From Streptomyces sp. MMBL 11-1 (GTDB lineage Bacteria > Actinomycetota > Actinomycetes > Streptomycetales > Streptomycetaceae), in assembly GCF_028622875.1 (NCBI RefSeq), contig NZ_CP117709.1, positions 5,273,001-5,337,000 on the forward strand: a stretch of DNA of 64,000 nucleotides, given 5' to 3'. Within the stretch, counting starts at the first letter, position 1, and each line of letters opens with the position of its first letter. Shown in pieces: positions 25,412-34,859 of the stretch. A model generated the notes under the pieces. The model saw only the letters and a program-made list of their open reading frames with translations. It was not told where the DNA came from and did not search any database. The position numbers and the translations under genes are program-made.

Positions 25412-27799
25412 TCACTCGGTGCGCAGTCCGTCCGGGCGCATCATGCGCCACAGCGGCGGCAGCGACAGCAGGGTGACCAGCAGGATCAGCGCGCCCCCGG
25501 CACCCGCCATCGGCCAGAACAGCCACCAGTCGGAGACGTCCTTCTCGATCAGGTGGACGAGTGTCGCCCCGAGGCCAAGACCGCCCGCGACCGCCACCGC
25601 CAGACCGAGCGCCACCGGCACGGCGGTCTGCCACAGCACCGACCAGCCGAGCGTGGAGCGCCGGGTGCCGAAGGCCACCAGCACCGACAGCAGCCGCCTG
25701 CGCTCACGCAACTGCTCCACCTGGGAGACCAGCATCGACAGGGCGATCAGCAGCAGCACCACGCTCGCGCCGACCTGGAGCCCGGTCTGGATGCTGGCGT
25801 ACTGGCGGTCGCGTTCCACCGAGTCGATCGTGACGAAGCGCATCCCGGGGTCGATCCTGGCCGCCGTGTTGCGTACGTGCTCGGCGACGTCCGGCACGCT
25901 GCGGTCGACCCGGATCTGGGTGGTGATCGTCGCTCCGGGCAGCTTGCCCGCGTCGATCGCACCGGTGGTGGCCATGATCCCGTAGTGGGTCTCGCCCATC
26001 GGGTCCTTGCGGCCCTGCACGGTCGGGGAGTCGGCGGGCAGCGTCCACCGCATCACCTTCTTCCCGTAACCGATCTCGACCTCCTCGCCCTTGCGGGCGG
26101 TCCGGTCGATCCAGGCGCTCATGTCCTTGTCGCCCGGCGGGTGGGCGACGAACGTGTCGCCGTCCTCGCAGGCGCCGATCCGGGCCAGCTCGCGCAGGGT
26201 CTCGCAGGTGCCGACGGTCAGGGTGGTGGTGGGCGGCACGTCTTCGTCGGCGTAGACGCCGGGCCTGGACGCGTACGCCGCCACCGATCCGATGACCACC
26301 TCCACGCCCTTGGTGGCGCGGAACTGCTCGATGGCCGAGGTGGCAGCCTCGCCGGTGACGTCCTCGGAGTAGCCGGCGAACTGGGCCCGGGTGGGGTCCG
26401 CACCCGTCATCCGGTTGAAGTCGGCGTTCATCGAGGCGAACAGCATCTGGAGGGCGATCGCCCCCGCCACCGCGACGGTGACCCCGCTGACCGCGCGGGA
26501 CGCGGCCCCGCTGCTCAACTGGAGCCTGCGGGTGGCGAGCTGCCAGGGCACCGGGCCGCCGCGCAGCCGGCGCACACAGGCCTCGACCAGCCAGGGCAGC
26601 AGCAGGGCGAGCCCGAACAGCACCAGCACGGCGCCCGCGGTGATCGGGAACGGGTTCACCGGGGCGTACTCCTCGACCCGGCCCCAGAGCGCAAGCACCA
26701 CGAGACCCGCCAGCGGCACCGGCAGCCGCCACCACAGGCGGCGTCCCCGCTCACGGCCCCGGCGCACCACGCCGAGCGGCTCGATCACCACGGCCCGCAT
26801 CGCCACCAGGGTGACGAGGACGGCCGTCAGCGGCACGGCCACCGCGATCAGCGACGCCAGCCGGAGATCGGGCGCCAGGTCGGCCGGGAACGCGCTGACG
26901 TCCCAGATCTCCACCGCGCCGACGAACTGCCGGCCCACCAGGAAGAACACCAGGCCGAACAGCAGCCCCAGCAGCGCACCGAACAGCGCCTCCCCGGCGG
27001 CGATCCGCCGGGTCGCCCTGATGTCCGCGCCGACCAGGCGCAGCGCGGCCAGCCGCCGGTCCCGCCGGTCGCCGCCGAAGCGCACGGCGGTGGCGATGAA
27101 GATCGCGACCGGTGCCAGCAGCACGACGCAGACCATGATGACGAGCACGATCAACAGGGGCGGGAGGGGATCGCCCTGGCGGTCGTCGCCGTACCCGGCG
27201 ATCCGGTGGCCGCCGTTGGCCGGCGTCAGGGTGTCGCTGCCCGCGTAGTAGAGGAGCTCACCGGGGGAGCGCAGCCCGGCGTCGCCGATCGTGCCGGTGA
27301 TCTCGTACGGCAGCCGCTCCCGCAGCAGCTCGTTGCCCGGCTCGTCGAGCAGCTCCCGCAGGGCGGGGGAGACGGCCATCGTGTCCGGCGCGGGGAAGCG
27401 GTCGACCCCCGGCGGCAGGGCGGGCGTCGAGCCGTCCGGGCGCATCAGATATCCCGCGACGGTCCGGTCGCGGTACTCGGTGGTCGTGTTGATCCGCAGC
27501 ACCGAGCTGTCGGACTTCGTGGCGTTCGCGTCGGGGGAGTCGGCGATCCGCGCCTGGCTGCGGGCCTGCTCGCGCGCGTTCCGCTCGTCGAGCAGATGCG
27601 GTACGGAGGAGGCGAGCAGCAGGAGGGCGACGCCGAGGCCGACGCCGACGGCGGTCAGCAGCGTACGGATCCAGCCCTCGCGGCCCCCGGCGGCGGCGAA
27701 ACGGATGCCGAGGCCGAGGTCGCGGAGGGTGATCGCGCCCCGCGAGAGCGACGGCGGACGCGGTGGCGCCACGGGCCGCCTTTCTTCGAGCAGCGTCAT
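25412..27799 (-). CDS. ABC transporter permease, FtsX/MacB type
   Basis: A 795-residue membrane protein with two FtsX-like halves. Helix 1 is at about residues 43-67, followed by a large extracytoplasmic domain, helices around 180-200, 240-300 and 330-400, a second extracytoplasmic domain (about 440-640) and a final helix cluster (680-780; QVGASVVLLLIALSML, GGALILLVTLLSLPPLW). Such permeases usually work as mechanotransmitters or exporters in resistance, lipoprotein handling or cell-envelope tasks rather than nutrient uptake. Its ATG overlaps the stop of the ATPase gene as ATGA. It is the last gene of a padR-ATPase-permease operon. Confidence 0.9.
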   Translation of the reverse strand: MTLLEERRPVAPPRPPSLSRGAITLRDLGLGIRFAAAGGREGWIRTLLTAVGVGLGVALLLLASSVPHLLDERNAREQARSQARIADSPDANATKSDSSVLRINTTTEYRDRTVAGYLMRPDGSTPALPPGVDRFPAPDTMAVSPALRELLDEPGNELLRERLPYEITGTIGDAGLRSPGELLYYAGSDTLTPANGGHRIAGYGDDRQGDPLPPLLIVLVIMVCVVLLAPVAIFIATAVRFGGDRRDRRLAALRLVGADIRATRRIAAGEALFGALLGLLFGLVFFLVGRQFVGAVEIWDVSAFPADLAPDLRLASLIAVAVPLTAVLVTLVAMRAVVIEPLGVVRRGRERGRRLWWRLPVPLAGLVVLALWGRVEEYAPVNPFPITAGAVLVLFGLALLLPWLVEACVRRLRGGPVPWQLATRRLQLSSGAASRAVSGVTVAVAGAIALQMLFASMNADFNRMTGADPTRAQFAGYSEDVTGEAATSAIEQFRATKGVEVVIGSVAAYASRPGVYADEDVPPTTTLTVGTCETLRELARIGACEDGDTFVAHPPGDKDMSAWIDRTARKGEEVEIGYGKKVMRWTLPADSPTVQGRKDPMGETHYGIMATTGAIDAGKLPGATITTQIRVDRSVPDVAEHVRNTAARIDPGMRFVTIDSVERDRQYASIQTGLQVGASVVLLLIALSMLVSQVEQLRERRRLLSVLVAFGTRRSTLGWSVLWQTAVPVALGLAVAVAGGLGLGATLVHLIEKDVSDWWLFWPMAGAGGALILLVTLLSLPPLWRMMRPDGLRTE

Positions 27800-28482
27800 A
27801 CGGCGTGCTCCATGTCGCGGGCCCGGCCGTCGCGCACGGTGACGTCACGGTCGGAGTAGGCGGCGACGCGGGCCTCGTGGGTCACCAGGACCACGGCGAC
27901 GTTGGCGGAGCGGGCGGCCTCGGTGAGCAGCTCCATCACCCGCTCGCCGTTGAGGGAGTCCAGCGCACCGGTCGGCTCGTCCGCGAAGATCACCTTCGGT
28001 GACGCCGCCAGCGCACGGGCCACGGCGATCCGCTGGCCCTGCCCGCCGGAGACCTCGCCGGGACGCTTGGCCCCGAGGTCGTCGACCTCCAGGCGCTCCA
28101 TCCACTCCAGGGCGGTGCGCTCGGCGGCCTTGCGCTTCACGCCGTTCAGCCGCAGCGGAAGGGCGACGTTCTCCACACAGGTCAGCTCCGGGACGAGCTG
28201 GCCGAACTGGAAGACGAAGCCGAAGTCGCTGCGCCGCAGGGCGCTGCGCTCGGCGTCCGACATCGCGGACAGCTCGCGGCCCGCGTAGGTGATGGTGCCG
28301 GAGTCGGGCGTGATGATCCCGGCCAGGCAGTGCAGCAGCGTCGACTTGCCGGAGCCGGAGGGGCCCATCACGGCGACGACCTCGCCGGGGTGCACGGAGA
28401 ACGACGCGCCGTCCAGGGCGGGCGTCGAGCCGTAGGTCTTGCGCAGATCGTGCGCGGCGAGAAGGGAGCCTTCGGGAATCAC
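27796..28482 (-). CDS. ABC transporter ATP-binding protein (LolD/MacB type)
   Basis: A 228-residue ATPase with Walker A GPSGSGKST, Q-loop FVFQFGQLVPELT, signature VSGGQGQRIAVARAL, Walker B VIFADEPTGALDS and switch His in LVTHEARVA. The signature has Gln-Gly in place of the more usual Gln-Gln/Gln-Arg. It starts at GTG 28482 overlapping the padR stop (GTGA), and its stop overlaps the permease start. It powers the FtsX-type permease encoded next. Substrate unknown; induction through the PadR regulator suggests a stress or drug signal. Confidence 0.93.
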   Translation of the reverse strand: MIPEGSLLAAHDLRKTYGSTPALDGASFSVHPGEVVAVMGPSGSGKSTLLHCLAGIITPDSGTITYAGRELSAMSDAERSALRRSDFGFVFQFGQLVPELTCVENVALPLRLNGVKRKAAERTALEWMERLEVDDLGAKRPGEVSGGQGQRIAVARALAASPKVIFADEPTGALDSLNGERVMELLTEAARSANVAVVLVTHEARVAAYSDRDVTVRDGRARDMEHAV

Positions 28483-29003
28483 GGAGCCACCACCTTGGCG
28501 AGCTGGTCGAGACGGGCAGAGGTCAGTTCCAGCCAGCGCAGATCGGCTTCCAGGTGGAACAGGGCGTGGTCGCAGATCAACTGGTCGGCGAGGTCGCCCG
28601 TGCGCTTCCGGTCGGTGAGGACGCGCATCATCCGCAGATGCGCCGAGCGCTGGGTGTCCAGCAGGTCGGCCGCGCTGCGACCGGTCAGGAGCGCCAGGAC
28701 GACCTTGGTGTAGAGCGTCGACTGGAGGTAGGGCTCGGGCTTCTCCGGCTGGGCCAGCCAGTGCGAGACATCGGTGATCCCGGCGTCGGTGATGGCGTAC
28801 CGCTTGCGCTCGGGTCCTCCCTCGCTCTCGACGCCGTCGACCTCGACGAGTCCGTTCTTCAGGAGTCGGGACATCGTCGAATAGACCTGGCCGTAGTGGA
28901 GCGGGCGGTCCTGGCCGAACTTCTCGTCGAAGGTCCGCTTCAGGTCGTAGCCGTGTCGGGGGCCGGACTCCAGGAGCCCGAGGAGGGTGTGACCGATAGA
29001 CAT
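28479..29003 (-). CDS. PadR family transcriptional regulator
   Basis: A 174-residue regulator with an N-terminal PadR winged HTH (LGLLESGPRHGYDLKRTFDEKFG, QVYSTMSRLLKNGLVEVDG, KRYAITDAG) and a helical C-terminal dimerisation domain (Vir-like PadR subgroup). It begins the operon with the ABC transporter, overlapping it by GTGA. A near-perfect inverted repeat sits 12 bases upstream of its start codon and would allow autorepression, the normal mode of PadR proteins. The inducer is unknown. Confidence 0.93.
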   Translation of the reverse strand: MSIGHTLLGLLESGPRHGYDLKRTFDEKFGQDRPLHYGQVYSTMSRLLKNGLVEVDGVESEGGPERKRYAITDAGITDVSHWLAQPEKPEPYLQSTLYTKVVLALLTGRSAADLLDTQRSAHLRMMRVLTDRKRTGDLADQLICDHALFHLEADLRWLELTSARLDQLAKVVAP

Positions 29004-29014
29004 GAGAAGAACTG

Positions 29015-29040
29015 TACACGGTGTGTATACCTACCGTGTA
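29015..29040. promoter_or_regulatory. Candidate PadR operator
   Basis: TACACGGT (29015-29022) and ACCGTGTA (29033-29040) form a perfect inverted repeat around a GTGTATACCT centre, which itself contains GTATAC. It is located 12-37 bases upstream of the padR start, where a repressor would block the operon promoter. The overlapping TATAC elements could be the -10 region. Confidence 0.7.
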
Positions 29041-29054
29041 TACGCGTCCGGAAA

Positions 29055-29089
29055 GCGACCCCCGACCCGGGGAGCGGGTCGGGGGTCGC
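29055..29089 (-). terminator. Hairpin terminator of the SPFH operon
   Basis: A 14-bp perfect stem (29055-29068 with 29076-29089) located directly after the stop of the small basic protein on the minus strand. Confidence 0.8.
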
Positions 29090-29093
29090 GGTG

Positions 29094-29423
29094 TTACGGG
29101 GTGTCGCGGGCGTCGGTTCCGGGCGGGGGCGGCGGCGTGCCCGACCCGGGCTCCGGCCGGGTTTCCGGCCCCTCCGGCCCCTCCGGCGACTGCTTGGGCG
29201 GCCGCCCCCGGCGGGCGATGGGGCGCGCGGACCCCGGCAGCCGGCCCGCCTCCGCGAGCGCCCGCCGCAGCAGGAACTCGATCTGCGCGTTGGCGCTGCG
29301 CAGCTCGTCGGAGGCCCAGCGGGCGAGTGCGTCGTGCACCGCGGGGTCCAGCCGCAGCAGCATCTGCTTGCGCTGCCGCGACCGGGACGCCGGAGTCCGC
29401 CGGGGAGGCGTCCGGTCCGTCAC
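29094..29423 (-). CDS. Small basic Arc/ribbon-helix-helix-like protein
   Basis: A 109-residue protein. The first 25 residues are strongly basic (RRTPASRSRQRKQ), followed by QMLLRLDPAVHDALARWASDELRSANAQIEFLLRRALAEAG. This strand-helix-helix pattern is that of Arc/CopG-type ribbon-helix-helix DNA-binding proteins. The tail is Pro/Gly-rich and probably disordered. It starts at GTG 29423, overlapping the SPFH stop (GTGA), so it is made together with a membrane-scaffold protein. Which DNA, if any, it binds is unknown; the palindrome upstream of the SPFH gene is one candidate. Confidence 0.75.
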   Translation of the reverse strand: MTDRTPPRRTPASRSRQRKQMLLRLDPAVHDALARWASDELRSANAQIEFLLRRALAEAGRLPGSARPIARRGRPPKQSPEGPEGPETRPEPGSGTPPPPPGTDARDTP

Positions 29424-30391
29424 TGGTAGAGGGAGCCCGTGTTGAGGACCGGCTGGGCCGCGCGGTCGCCGCACAGCACCACCATCAGATTGCTGACCAT
29501 GGCCGCCTTCCGTTCGGAGTCCAGCTCCACGATCTCCTGCTCGGCGATCCGGGCCAGGGCCATCTCGACCATGCCCACCGCGCCCTCGACGATCTGCTGG
29601 CGGGCCGCGACGACCGCCCCGGCCTGCTGGCGCTGGAGCATGGCGGAGGCGATCTCGGGGGCGTACGCGAGGTGGCTGAAACGCGACTCGATGATCAGGA
29701 CGCCCGCGGCCCTCACCCGGGCGGTCAGCTCGACCGCCAGCTTCTCGGTGATCTCCTCCGCGTTGCCGCGCAGCGAGAGACCGTCCTCCTCGTGGGCGTC
29801 GTACGGGTACTCGATGGCGATGTGGCGCACGGCCGCCTCGGTCTGGGTGGCGACGAACTCCAGGAAGTCGTCGACCTCGAAGAGGGCCTGGGCGGTGTCC
29901 TCGACCTTCCAGACGACGATCGCGGCCAGCTCGATCGGGTTGCCGTAGGCGTCGTTGACCTTGAGGACGGCGGTCTCGTGGTTGCGGACCCGGGTGGAGA
30001 TCTTGCGGCTGGAGGTCAGCGGATTGATCCAGCGCAGCCCGTCGGTGCGGATGGTGCCGACGTACCGGCCGAAGAGCTGGATCACCCGGGCCTCGCCCGG
30101 AGCGACCATCTTCACACCGCTCATGCAGAAGAACGAGGTGAGCGCGAGGAGCGGTCCGAGGACGAGGAGGGTGACGCCGAGCGGCACGGCGCCGCTCCCG
30201 TTCATCACGCCGCCGCCGATGGTGAGGCAGATGCCCGCGATCACCCCGAGCACGGTCAGCAGGAGCCCGACCCCGCCCCCGATGGAATGCGCCGGGACCT
30301 CCCTGACCTGGGGCGCGGGCAGGTCGGGGGCGTCGATGGCGAGGTCGCCCGCCGGTGCGCCCGGGCGGAGGTCGTCGTGCTGTGCGGTCAT
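29420..30391 (-). CDS. SPFH/Band 7 (stomatin-like) membrane protein
   Basis: A 323-residue protein with two N-terminal hydrophobic helices (about 38-60 and 68-90), then an SPFH domain: [30 protein letters not shown], followed by [24 protein letters not shown] and a helical coiled-coil stretch ending [34 protein letters not shown] proteins form large ring assemblies on membranes and organise microdomains. It is the first gene of a two-gene operon with a putative ribbon-helix-helix protein and has a palindrome 38 bases upstream of its start. Confidence 0.92.
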   Translation of the reverse strand: MTAQHDDLRPGAPAGDLAIDAPDLPAPQVREVPAHSIGGGVGLLLTVLGVIAGICLTIGGGVMNGSGAVPLGVTLLVLGPLLALTSFFCMSGVKMVAPGEARVIQLFGRYVGTIRTDGLRWINPLTSSRKISTRVRNHETAVLKVNDAYGNPIELAAIVVWKVEDTAQALFEVDDFLEFVATQTEAAVRHIAIEYPYDAHEEDGLSLRGNAEEITEKLAVELTARVRAAGVLIIESRFSHLAYAPEIASAMLQRQQAGAVVAARQQIVEGAVGMVEMALARIAEQEIVELDSERKAAMVSNLMVVLCGDRAAQPVLNTGSLYQ

Positions 30392-30429
30392 GGGATCCCC
30401 CGTTCGGCGCGGTCTCGTGCCGCGCTATC

Positions 30430-30445
30430 AATGTGATTACACATT
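30430..30445. promoter_or_regulatory. Candidate operator upstream of the SPFH gene
   Basis: AATGTG-ATTA-CACATT is an inverted repeat with 6-bp perfect arms in an AT-rich pocket, 39 bases upstream of the SPFH start codon. GntR/YtrA-type or ribbon-helix-helix regulators bind similar sites. No regulator of that type other than the small protein in the same operon is nearby. Confidence 0.5.
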
Positions 30446-30631
30446 AATGGTTCTCGCAACCTTGTCCACCTCTGGGGAGTCGGTTCCTAGGGGAAGGGGT
30501 GCTGATTCTCACGTCCGTAAAAGACCGGATCGCTCGTCTTTTGTCCCTGTCGGCGGTGTTAGCTGGCAGGTCTGAGTGAACTGAGGAAACCGAGCGAGCC
30601 GGTCGAGCAGAGAAGCGGGAGCAACACACCA

Positions 30632-32863
30632 ATGGGTCGAGCGGATGCGCGACGAGCCCAGGCGCAGGAGTCGCGCCGGGCCCCGAAGAGCGGCGGCATA
30701 CGCAGACTCTTCACGTGGAAGAAGCTGCTGGGCACGTTCTTCGGGATCGTCCTGCTGGGCATGGGAGCCTTCGGGGCGCTCTACGTGTACGTCGACGTCC
30801 CCGCCGCCAACGCCATGGCGGAGCGGCAGAGCAACGTCTACCAGTACAGCGACGGCACGGTCCTCGCCCGGACCGGCAAGGGCGTCAACCGTCAGATCGT
30901 CGATCTGGACGAGGTGCCGAAGAAGGTGCAGCACGCCTTCGTCGCCGCCGAGAACAAGTCCTTCTACAAGGACCAGGGCGTCGACCTGAAGGGCACCACC
31001 CGCGCTCTCCTCAACACCGTCAGCGGCAAGGGCAAGCAGGGTGGCTCCACCATCACCCAGCAGTACGTCAAGAACTTCTACCTGACGCAGGACCCCACCG
31101 TGAGCCGCAAGCTCAAGGAACTGGTGATCTCGCTCAAGATCGACCAGCAGAAGTCCAAGGACGAGATCCTCGCCGGGTACATCAACACCGCCTACTACGG
31201 ACGCGGCGCGAGCGGCATCCAGGCCGCCGCTCAGGCGTACTACGGCGTCGACGCCAAGGACCTGGACGTCTCCCAGGGCGCCTACCTCGCCTCCGTCCTC
31301 CAGGCCCCCAGCCAGTACGACTGGAACTCCGCCACCGACACCGGCAAGAAGCTGGTCAAGGAGCGCTGGGCCTACACCCTGCGCAACATGGTCGAGATGA
31401 AGTGGCTGACCGAGTCCGAGAGGGCCGGCCTGGAGTTCCCCGTCCCCCAGAAGCCCAAGCCCGCGCAGGGCATGGAGGGGCAGGCCGGCTACCTCGTCGA
31501 GGCGGCCAACAAGGAGCTGGACAAGCAGGGCGTCACGGCCGCGGACCGCGAGGCGGGCGGCTGGACGTTCACCCTCACCGTCGACAAGAAGCGCCAGAAG
31601 GCGCTGGAGAAGGCGGTGGACGACCAGCTGGAGTCCAAGCTCGACCGCGAGGGCAACAAGGTCGACGCCACCGTCCAGGCCGGCGCCACCTCCGTCGACC
31701 CGAAGACCGGCAAGGTCGTCGCCCTGTACGGCGGCCAGGACTACATCAAGCACTACATCAGCAACGCCACCCGCCAGGACTACCAGCCCGCCTCGACCTT
31801 CAAGCCGCTGGTGCTCGCCTCGGCCCTGGAGAACGAGTCGACCACGCAGGACGGCAGCCTGATCGGGCTCAACACGGTCTACGACGGCACCAGCAAGCGG
31901 CCCGTCGTCGGCAGCGACACCCCGTTCGCCCCGCAGAACCAGGACGACCGCAGCTACGGCCAGGTCTCCGTCCAGAAGGCCTTGAACAGCTCGGTCAACT
32001 CCGTCTTCGCGCAGATGATCGTCGACGTGACGCCCGCCGCCGTGAAGGAGACCGCGCTCGCCCTCGGCGTACCGGACAAGAACTTCCCCGAGCGCCCCGC
32101 CGTCACCCTCGGCACCATGAACGCCTCGACCTGGGACATGGCCGGCGTGTACGCCACGCTCGACAACCACGGCCGGAAGGTCACCCCGCACATCCTCCAG
32201 TCCGCCGAGCACCGCGACCGCACGGTGACCGCCGAGAAGCCCAAGCGCGAGCAGGTCATCAGCCGCGCCTCGGCCGACACCGTGACCAAGGGGCTCACCG
32301 GGGTCGTCGACGCCGGTTCCGGGGGCGCGGCCAACAGCCCCGCCTATGACGCGGCGGCCAAGACCGGCACCTCCGAGGACAACAAGTCGGCCTGGTTCGC
32401 CGGGTACACCCCGGAGCTGAGCACGGTCGTGGCCCTCTTCGGCGAGGGCGACGGCGGCCGCAAGCAGGTCTCCCTGACCGGTACGGCCAACTCCGGCCGC
32501 GCCAGCGGCAGCGGCTTCCCGGCCAGGATCTGGGCCGACTACACCCTCGGCGCCCTCGGCGGCGGGTCCGGCAAGACGTTCGACCTCCAGGACGTGGAGC
32601 GCGGCGAGGTGCCCGCCCCGCCGACCCCTTCCGGGACGCCGAGCGAGGAGCCCACCCCGTCCGAGAAGCCGTCCCCGTCGGACAGGCCCTCCGAGACGCC
32701 GAGCGAGTCGCCCAGCGACACCCCGTCGTCGTCGCCGCCTCCGCCGCCCAGCAGCACGCCCACCACCCAGCCCCCCACGAGCCCGGAGGTGCCGCCCCAG
32801 CCCGGGGAGGGCGACGGCCAGCCGGGCGAACGGCCGGGCGGCAACGCACTGTTCGGCGAGTGA
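30632..32863 (+). CDS. Class A penicillin-binding protein (transglycosylase/transpeptidase)
   Basis: A 743-residue bifunctional peptidoglycan synthase. It has a basic cytosolic N-terminus, one transmembrane helix (about 32-55), a GT51 domain (about 75-260; AAENKSFYKDQGVDLKG with the catalytic Glu, GGSTITQQYVKN, YINTAYYGRGASGI) and a transpeptidase domain (about 340-640). Transpeptidase motifs are SxxK in PASTFKPL, SxN in SSVNSVF and KTGT in AAKTGTSEDNKSAWFAGYTP. The C-terminal 90 residues are a Pro/Ser/Thr-rich tail. GT51 motif 1 reads ENKSF rather than the common EDRRF, but the Glu is kept. Start ATG 30632 after GGGAG. Confidence 0.93.
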   Translation: MGRADARRAQAQESRRAPKSGGIRRLFTWKKLLGTFFGIVLLGMGAFGALYVYVDVPAANAMAERQSNVYQYSDGTVLARTGKGVNRQIVDLDEVPKKVQHAFVAAENKSFYKDQGVDLKGTTRALLNTVSGKGKQGGSTITQQYVKNFYLTQDPTVSRKLKELVISLKIDQQKSKDEILAGYINTAYYGRGASGIQAAAQAYYGVDAKDLDVSQGAYLASVLQAPSQYDWNSATDTGKKLVKERWAYTLRNMVEMKWLTESERAGLEFPVPQKPKPAQGMEGQAGYLVEAANKELDKQGVTAADREAGGWTFTLTVDKKRQKALEKAVDDQLESKLDREGNKVDATVQAGATSVDPKTGKVVALYGGQDYIKHYISNATRQDYQPASTFKPLVLASALENESTTQDGSLIGLNTVYDGTSKRPVVGSDTPFAPQNQDDRSYGQVSVQKALNSSVNSVFAQMIVDVTPAAVKETALALGVPDKNFPERPAVTLGTMNASTWDMAGVYATLDNHGRKVTPHILQSAEHRDRTVTAEKPKREQVISRASADTVTKGLTGVVDAGSGGAANSPAYDAAAKTGTSEDNKSAWFAGYTPELSTVVALFGEGDGGRKQVSLTGTANSGRASGSGFPARIWADYTLGALGGGSGKTFDLQDVERGEVPAPPTPSGTPSEEPTPSEKPSPSDRPSETPSESPSDTPSSSPPPPPSSTPTTQPPTSPEVPPQPGEGDGQPGERPGGNALFGE

Positions 32864-32877
32864 GCCACTGACGGCAT

Positions 32878-32929
32878 GACGTCATGCGTGTGGGGCGGGC
32901 CCGGAGGCCCGCCCCACACGCATGACGTC
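32878..32929. terminator. Very strong bidirectional terminator
   Basis: A perfect 24-bp stem (32878-32901 with 32906-32929) closed by a CGGA loop, exactly between the convergent PBP and phosphatase genes. Confidence 0.92.
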
Positions 32930-32951
32930 GGCCGACGCGCGACGGACGCGG

Positions 32952-34859
32952 CTACTGCCCCCGGGCCGCCATCTCGAACCAGACGACCTTGCCCGTCGAC
33001 AGACGCGTCGCCCCCCACCGCCGGGCCAGCCGGTTGACCAGGAACAGCCCGCGCCCGCCCTCGTCCGTCTCCCGCGCCCGGCGCTGCCGGGGCAGCTGCG
33101 GGGAGTCGTCGCCGACCTCGCAGCGCAGGATGTCGGTCCGCAGCAGCCGCAGCGTCACCGGCCGCTCCGCATAGCGCACGGCATTGGTGACGACCTCGCT
33201 GACCAGCAGCTCCACCTCGTCGGCCAGATCGTCCAGACCCCAGCGGCTCAGCGCCCGCCGGGCCAGCCGGCGGGCCCGGCCCGGAGCCGCGTCCTCCGGC
33301 TCCAGATACCAGTACGCCACATCGCTCGGCGCGATCCCGTCGAAGCGGGCGGCGAGCAGCGCGATGTCGTCGTCCCGGTCGCCCGGCCCGAGCATGTCCA
33401 GCACGTCGTCGCACAGGGCCTCCAGCGGCGGCGAGTGGTCCGGGCCGGTGAGCTGCGCGGTCGCCGCGAGGCGCTCCCGCAGCTGCTCGATGCCCGTCCA
33501 CACGTCCCGCAGCCGTGACTCCACCAGACCGTCGGTGTAGAGGAGCAGCGTGGCGCCGGCCGGGGCGTCCAGCTCGACGGCCTCGAAGTCGACGCCGCCC
33601 ACCCCGATCGGGGCGCCCGGCGGCACCACCAGCACCTCGGCCCGCCCGCCCAGATGGAGCAGCACGGGCGGCGGGTGTCCGGCGTTGGCGATGGTGATCC
33701 GGTGCGCGACCGGATCGTAGACCGCGTACAGGCAGGTCGCCATCCGGTCGCTGCCCAGGCGCTGCGCCTGCTCGTCCAGGTGGTGCAGGACCTCCTGCGG
33801 CGGCAGGTCGAGCTGTGCCAGGGTCTGCGCCGTCGTCCGGAGCTGACCCATGATCGCCGCCGACGTCATGGAGTGGCCCATCACATCGCCGACGACCAGC
33901 GCGACCCGGCTGCCGGGCAGCGGGATCGCGTCGTACCAGTCGCCGCCGACCCGGGCCGTCTCGGCCGCCGGGAGGTAGCGCGAGGCGAGCCGGACGCCGG
34001 TGGGCTGGGGGAGCGAGTCGGGCAGCATCGTGCGCTGCAGCTCGTCGGCGATGTAGGCCTCGCGCCCGTACAGCACGGCCTTGTCGATGCCGAGCGCGGT
34101 GTGGGTCGCCAGTTGCGCCGCGACCAGCAGGTCACTGGCCTCGAACGGGGTGCGTTCGGTGCCGCGCACGAACACCGCGGCGCCGATGACCCGGCGCCGG
34201 CCGCGCAGCGGGGCGAGGATCGCCCGGTGCCCGGTGGGGACGGACCGGCCGGGGCCGAGCAGCTCCGGCAGGGCGGCCCGCGCCGCCGCGGAGTCGCCGA
34301 AGACCGGCCGCACCCCGCGCAGCACCTCGGCCAGCGCCCCGCCCGCCGGCACCTCGCACAGCTCGGCGGCGGGCATCAGGTCGGCCTGCGGGTCGAGGAT
34401 CAGCGGACGCAGCCGCTCGGTCTCGGAGCCGGACGCCTCGCCGCCCTCCTCGTCGCTGACGCGCAGCCGGTCGCTGCGGCGCAGCCGCAGGACGAACGGG
34501 CTGACCGGGCGCTCGTCGCCCACCGGCAGCGGGTCGCGGAGGTAGACCAGGATCGCGTCGGAGAACGTCGGCACGCTGGCCCGGCACAGTCCGAGGACGA
34601 TCTCGTCCAGGTCTATGCCCCGGGCGATCCGCCGGGTCGCCGCGCCGACGAAGCGCAGCCGGTCGCCCTCGCGGCGGGTGGCCGCCTGTGCGTCGGAGAC
34701 GGCGGCCGCTCCGGGGCCCGGGACCGGCGCCGCGGCCGGAGCCGGGACCCCGGCAGCGGCGGCCGCGGCCGCGGCGTCCTGCTGCCGGGGCCGGGTGCGC
34801 TCCTGCTGCCGGGCCGCCAGAGGCTGCCGGCCTTCGTGGGAGGTGGGATGCTCCGTCAC
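32952..34859 (-). CDS. GAF-PP2C (SpoIIE-type) phosphatase with C-terminal HATPase domain
   Basis: A protein of 635 residues if started at GTG 34859; a TTG at 34946 would add 29 residues. An Ala/Pro-rich N-terminus leads into a GAF-like sensor region (about 75-275), then a SpoIIE PP2C domain (about 290-490; GGDWYDAIPLPGSRVALVVGDVMGHSM with metal-binding Asp, NAGHPPPVLL, TLLLYTDGLVESR, DDDIALLAARF) and an anti-sigma-factor-type HATPase (about 510-635; ELLVSEVVTNAVRYA, GRGLFLVNRLARRWG). Such fusions are abundant in Streptomyces and act in partner-switching control of sigma factors. The partner is not in this window. Confidence 0.88.
   Translation of the reverse strand: MTEHPTSHEGRQPLAARQQERTRPRQQDAAAAAAAAGVPAPAAAPVPGPGAAAVSDAQAATRREGDRLRFVGAATRRIARGIDLDEIVLGLCRASVPTFSDAILVYLRDPLPVGDERPVSPFVLRLRRSDRLRVSDEEGGEASGSETERLRPLILDPQADLMPAAELCEVPAGGALAEVLRGVRPVFGDSAAARAALPELLGPGRSVPTGHRAILAPLRGRRRVIGAAVFVRGTERTPFEASDLLVAAQLATHTALGIDKAVLYGREAYIADELQRTMLPDSLPQPTGVRLASRYLPAAETARVGGDWYDAIPLPGSRVALVVGDVMGHSMTSAAIMGQLRTTAQTLAQLDLPPQEVLHHLDEQAQRLGSDRMATCLYAVYDPVAHRITIANAGHPPPVLLHLGGRAEVLVVPPGAPIGVGGVDFEAVELDAPAGATLLLYTDGLVESRLRDVWTGIEQLRERLAATAQLTGPDHSPPLEALCDDVLDMLGPGDRDDDIALLAARFDGIAPSDVAYWYLEPEDAAPGRARRLARRALSRWGLDDLADEVELLVSEVVTNAVRYAERPVTLRLLRTDILRCEVGDDSPQLPRQRRARETDEGGRGLFLVNRLARRWGATRLSTGKVVWFEMAARGQ

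Noticed and set aside
29094..30431. One long minus-strand frame joining the small basic protein to sequence opposite the SPFH gene's frame
   Set aside because: Upstream of 29423 it is the wrong frame of the SPFH gene. Only the part from GTG 29423 has coding character.
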